A DNA stretch of 64,000 bases from an uncultured Methanobrevibacter sp. (GTDB lineage: Archaea > Methanobacteriota > Methanobacteria > Methanobacteriales > Methanobacteriaceae): positions 1-64,000 of the forward strand of contig NZ_CACXTS010000011.1 of assembly GCF_902770715.1 (NCBI RefSeq). The letters run 5' to 3'. Both the position numbers and the translations under genes were made by a program. This document shows, piece after piece, positions 60,508 through 64,000 of this stretch. The notes under the pieces were generated by a model, which was not told the origin of the DNA, did no database searches, and saw nothing but the letters and a program-made list of their open reading frames with translations. The stretch's first letter is position 1, and every line of letters begins with the position of its first letter.

Positions 60508-63500
60508 CTATGCAGATTCATCTACCCATAATTCGCATTGTGCTATAACTTTTTCTAAAGCGAATTCCATATCTTTTGGAGGATATTTGTATTTTTTAAG
60601 TAATTTTTTTACAGTCATTCGCATTTTTGCTCTTGCAGATTCTTTTTTCTGCCAATCTATAGTCCTATTTCTTCTTAAAGAATCAGTTAATTCCTGTGTG
60701 AGTTTCACTAAAGTTTCATCATCATAGAAATCATGAATGTTTTCCGGAAGTGCAATTGCATTGTAAAATGCCAATTCCTCTTCTGTTAATCCCAGCTCTT
60801 CACCTTCCTTGTGCGCATCACGTAAAAGTTTTGCAATTTTTATCAGTTCTTCAATAACCTCATCATTAGTAATATGGCCATTGACATAGCTATTCATTGT
60901 TTCTTTTAAAAGATCTGAAAATTCCTCCGATTTAACAATATTTGTACGTCTGTAAACCTTGACTTGGTCATTGAGGAGTTTTTCTAAAAGGGAAATGGTT
61001 AAATTAGAAGATTCCATTGCACGAACCCTATCTAAAAATTCAGGGTCGAACAATGACACTTCATCACTGACATTAATGACATTAATTACACCCGTACTTT
61101 TAATTGACTGGTTGAGCAATTCTGTAATCTGTTTGTTGATTTCATTAAGAGATAATTTCTTATCAGAAGAAACCTTGACAATGACAGTCCTAACGGCCTC
61201 AAAAAATGCAGCTTCAAATCTTTCTTTTTCTTTTGCCCTGCTTCTACATAGGGATAACCATTTTTTAAGTAGCAATGCTTCCTTTAAAAACAGTTTTTTG
61301 GTTTCTTCACGAGACAAATCTTCCATGAAGTTTACGCCGCTAGAAATTACCTGTGATCTTTCAAGGTCGCTTTCGCCAAAGAATTTCGTATAGTCAAATC
61401 CATGGAACAGATCACGACATACTTCTAATTTTTCTTGGAAGTTTGGATAAGCAATTTTATCAACATCCATATCCCCATATTTCTTTTGATCTCTTTCAGT
61501 ATATTCACTCATTGCTTTTTTGAGTTCGGATGCGATACCAATATAATCGACAATAAGCCCGCCTTCTTTTCCTTTAAATACCCTATTCACTCTTGCGATG
61601 GCCTGCATTAAGTTGTGCCCTTTCATTGGTTTATAGATATACATTGTTGCAAGTGATGGAACATCGAATCCCGTAAGCCACATATCAACTACAATAGCTA
61701 TTTTCATTGGATCTTCATCATCTTTAAATTTAGATTCAAGTCCTTTTTTATAGGATTTATCACCAATGATTTTATACCATTCTTCTGGATCTTTGTTAGA
61801 ACCGCTCATCACTACTTTAACTTTTTCATCCCAATCAGGACGCAGCTCCAATATCTTTTCATACATTTTTATTGCAATTGACCTGGAATATGCAACAATC
61901 ATTGCTTTTCCTGTTAATTCATTCTTACGATTATCCTCATAATGTTTTACAATATCGCTGCAGATATCATCGATGATTTCGGGAGCGCCAAGCAATGATT
62001 CCATTTTACTTAGTTCATGTTTACTCTTCTCAATATTGTACTCTTCAGCCTCTTCCCTTAATTCCCAATATTTATCATCAATTATCTGTAAAACTGATTC
62101 ATCTAACTTAATATCTGCAATACGGCTCTCATAACTTATTGGTACTGTCGCTCCGTCTTCTACAGATTGGGTCATATCGTAAATGTCAATATAATTTCCA
62201 AAAACTTCCCTAGTGCTTTTATCTGACTTTGAAATTGGAGTTCCAGTAAAACCAATATATGTGGCATTTGGAAGTGCATTTCTGATTCTTCTCGCAGCAC
62301 CTATCCTTATCTCACCAGTTATTGGATTGACTGTCTCTTCAAGACCATATTGGCTGCGGTGCGCTTCATCAGATATTACAATGACATCATCCCTCTCAGT
62401 CAGAGCCTCATCGTAATCATCAAATTTTTGCATTGTTGTGAAAAATATTCCATTAGCTTGTATATTATTCAATAAATCCTTTAAATTTTTCATGCTGGTC
62501 GCTTGCTTTGGAGTTTGCCTTAAAAAATCACTGCATTTACTGAATTGTGTAAATAATTGATCATCCAAATCATTACGATCGGTAATTACAACAAATGTTG
62601 GGCTTTCAAGGATTTGCTGGAGCTTATTAACATAAAACACCATCGATAAGCTTTTACCACTCCCTTGAGTATGCCAGAATACGCCGGCCTTGTGGTCACT
62701 ATTAATGGCTTTTAATGTTGACTCAACAGCCTTATTGACGGCAAAATATTGATGATATGCACCTAAAATCTTAACTTTTTTAGTTGAATCATTTGAGAAT
62801 GTAATGAAATTTTTTATAATATCAATAAATCGATTTTTTTCAAATATTCCTTCGAAAAATGTTGTAAAATCCGCCCATTGTGTTGTTTCATAGCTTCCAT
62901 CAGTAGTTTTCCATTCCATGAATCTGTCTTCATTGGCTGTGATTGTTCCTGCTTTTGAAATGGACATGTCGCTCATGACACAAAAGGCATTATAGTTGAA
63001 AAGAGTAGGAATAACTTGCATATATTTTTTTAATTGAGTATATGCTTCAGAAGTATCTGTATCATCACGAGCGGGAGATTTTAATTCGCATACCACCAAT
63101 GGAAAACCATTGACAAAAACAACAATATCCGGTATTTTTGTTTCAGAATCAACGACTGTCCACTGATTTATAACTGTAAATAAATTTGAATCCAAATCAT
63201 TGAAATCAACTAGTTTGACATGAGTGGATTCTTCCTTCCCGTTTTTCCAATAACTTACATTAATACCGTTTTGAAGATACTCCATGAAAGTATTGTTCTT
63301 ATCTTCAAGTGAACCGATACCAAAATCCTGAATGGTTTCAATAGCTTTATCGACTGCAGATTTATCTAACGATCGATTAATCATATATAAATTCTCTAAA
63401 TCATTTATAAAAAGAGGATTCTTATAATCCCTATCAACATCTGGCCCATAATAGTGATTATATCCTAAATTTTGGAATAATTCGATTAGGGCATTTTCAT

Positions 63501-63534
63501 ATGCTTCTTCATTATAAAATGAAATATTAACCAA
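60508..63534 (-). CDS. hsdR: Type I restriction HsdR endonuclease/translocase
   Basis: 1008 residues. An N-terminal nuclease domain carries the PD-(D/E)XK Glu-x-Lys in PLVVCELKSP after IPDIVVFVNG. The SF2 translocase has Walker A HTQGSGKSLSM, DEAH in VISDEAHRSQYG, FTGTPIS, and a late motif ARVNRVFKGKEGG. The C-terminal helical part docks on the methyltransferase. HsdR translocates DNA and cuts unmodified targets. The start is unusual: TTG 63534 directly abuts AAAGGAG, and there is no in-frame ATG for many codons, so a non-standard start a few codons down (for example ATT 63525) is possible. First gene of the operon. Confidence 0.95.
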   Translation of the reverse strand: MVNISFYNEEAYENALIELFQNLGYNHYYGPDVDRDYKNPLFINDLENLYMINRSLDKSAVDKAIETIQDFGIGSLEDKNNTFMEYLQNGINVSYWKNGKEESTHVKLVDFNDLDSNLFTVINQWTVVDSETKIPDIVVFVNGFPLVVCELKSPARDDTDTSEAYTQLKKYMQVIPTLFNYNAFCVMSDMSISKAGTITANEDRFMEWKTTDGSYETTQWADFTTFFEGIFEKNRFIDIIKNFITFSNDSTKKVKILGAYHQYFAVNKAVESTLKAINSDHKAGVFWHTQGSGKSLSMVFYVNKLQQILESPTFVVITDRNDLDDQLFTQFSKCSDFLRQTPKQATSMKNLKDLLNNIQANGIFFTTMQKFDDYDEALTERDDVIVISDEAHRSQYGLEETVNPITGEIRIGAARRIRNALPNATYIGFTGTPISKSDKSTREVFGNYIDIYDMTQSVEDGATVPISYESRIADIKLDESVLQIIDDKYWELREEAEEYNIEKSKHELSKMESLLGAPEIIDDICSDIVKHYEDNRKNELTGKAMIVAYSRSIAIKMYEKILELRPDWDEKVKVVMSGSNKDPEEWYKIIGDKSYKKGLESKFKDDEDPMKIAIVVDMWLTGFDVPSLATMYIYKPMKGHNLMQAIARVNRVFKGKEGGLIVDYIGIASELKKAMSEYTERDQKKYGDMDVDKIAYPNFQEKLEVCRDLFHGFDYTKFFGESDLERSQVISSGVNFMEDLSREETKKLFLKEALLLKKWLSLCRSRAKEKERFEAAFFEAVRTVIVKVSSDKKLSLNEINKQITELLNQSIKSTGVINVINVSDEVSLFDPEFLDRVRAMESSNLTISLLEKLLNDQVKVYRRTNIVKSEEFSDLLKETMNSYVNGHITNDEVIEELIKIAKLLRDAHKEGEELGLTEEELAFYNAIALPENIHDFYDDETLVKLTQELTDSLRRNRTIDWQKKESARAKMRMTVKKLLKKYKYPPKDMEFALEKVIAQCELWVDESA

Positions 63535-63579
63535 CTCCTTTCAATAATATGAGCAAATATCAATATTAATTAATAATAA

Positions 63580-63589
63580 GTTTATAACA
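63580..63589 (-). promoter_or_regulatory. Probable TATA box of the hsdRMS operon
   Basis: TTGTTATAAA on the minus strand, about 50 bases before the hsdR start, in an A+T-rich 218-base gap shared with the divergent secreted-protein gene. The position fits a leader of about 20-25 bases. Confidence 0.4.
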
Positions 63590-63752
63590 AGTAACTATTA
63601 AATTTAATTAATAAAGAAAACTATTACTACCTTAAAATAAGAACAATACCAAGAATACCATTATTGCAATTAAAGGCAATGTTGATTTAAAAATTATAAA
63701 TACACCTAACTTACATATAATATACTAACAACATAATAAAAAGGAGGAAAAA

Positions 63753-64000
63753 ATGAAGAGAAAATACATAATTTTATCATTAATTTCCATCTTATTTTTA
63801 CTAGCATTAACAGCAGCCAGTGCAACAGACAACAACACTGAAATGCAAAGCGTTGATGATTCCAGTTTAAATATAGAAATAAATGATAAATTAGAATCAG
63901 GTGGCGGTTTTAGCAGCAGCGATAGTTGCGACAGCTCCAGCAGCAGTGAAAGTAGTAGCAGTAGTAGTAGTAGTAGCTCCAACAGTGAAATTAGTTATGA
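63753..64000 (+). CDS. Secreted serine-rich protein, N-terminus (runs past window)
   Basis: 82 codons from ATG 63753 to the window edge, with a strong SD (AAGGAGG, 5-base spacer). Signal peptide MKRKYIILSLISILFLLALT ending AASA. A short Asp/Asn-rich stretch follows, then GGGFSSSDSCDSSSSSESSS, a serine-only low-complexity tract written mostly with AGT/AGC codons and interrupted by one Cys. It is probably the start of another adhesin-like or serine-rich surface protein; the body and function are outside the window. Divergent from hsdR. Confidence 0.75.
   Translation, partial: MKRKYIILSLISILFLLALTAASATDNNTEMQSVDDSSLNIEINDKLESGGGFSSSDSCDSSSSSESSSSSSSSSSNSEISY

Overview
The window looks like part of a low-GC methanogenic archaeon of the Methanobacteriales, most likely a gut or rumen Methanobrevibacter. 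Evidence: archaeal ribosomal protein S3Ae, an Orc1/Cdc6 initiator, archaeal RtcB plus archease, the methanogen pterin enzyme MptE, GGTGAT-type Shine-Dalgarno sites, and a large family of secreted adhesin-like proteins with an N-terminal MK..KII..LLAILTIGAVSA signal. No rRNA, tRNA or CRISPR array was seen. The genus is inferred, not proven.

Layout. 1-6877: the N-terminal 2292 codons of a giant adhesin-like protein (beta-helix, then Ig-like repeats), cut by the window edge. 7.2-20.9 kb: mostly conserved housekeeping genes (S3Ae; NifX-like; MTIP; RtcB; archease; Orc1/Cdc6; MptE; a YczE-like membrane protein; a class V aminotransferase; a GerW cluster with a frameshifted DUF2953 partner; an acetolactate-synthase-like enzyme; a dUTPase/DCD-family protein; a tautomerase). 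21.0-47.2 kb: a surface-protein island of seven large minus-strand adhesin-like genes and one plus-strand adhesin-like gene that ends in a CAP domain. An alpha/beta hydrolase, a decayed gene and a 1.2 kb non-coding stretch interrupt it. 47.4-63.5 kb: a defence island with three systems. These are a compact operon of NUDIX, a 49-aa protein and a PLD-SF2 helicase-DUF3427 protein; a McrBC-like type IV pair; and a complete type I restriction-modification system. The window closes with the start of another secreted, serine-rich protein.

Two findings stand out. First, the type I system has two hsdS genes facing each other around a tyrosine recombinase gene, with three pairs of inverted repeats at matching places (start, centre, end). 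Only one hsdS follows hsdM and has a Shine-Dalgarno site. This is the architecture of a phase-variable, invertible specificity locus, here in an archaeon. Second, a motif TTACACTTGAAATG occurs intergenically: three direct copies at 16.15-16.29 kb (the third matches 12 of 14) and two opposite copies at 36.61 and 37.07 kb. It matches what I remember of the Cdc6-binding mini-ORB of Methanothermobacter, and an orc1/cdc6 gene lies nearby, so the window may hold replication-origin sequence.

Several minus-strand genes have an upstream GTG or TTG that appears to be part of the Shine-Dalgarno sequence (GTGAT) rather than the start. I moved those starts to the ATG or TTG a few bases downstream.
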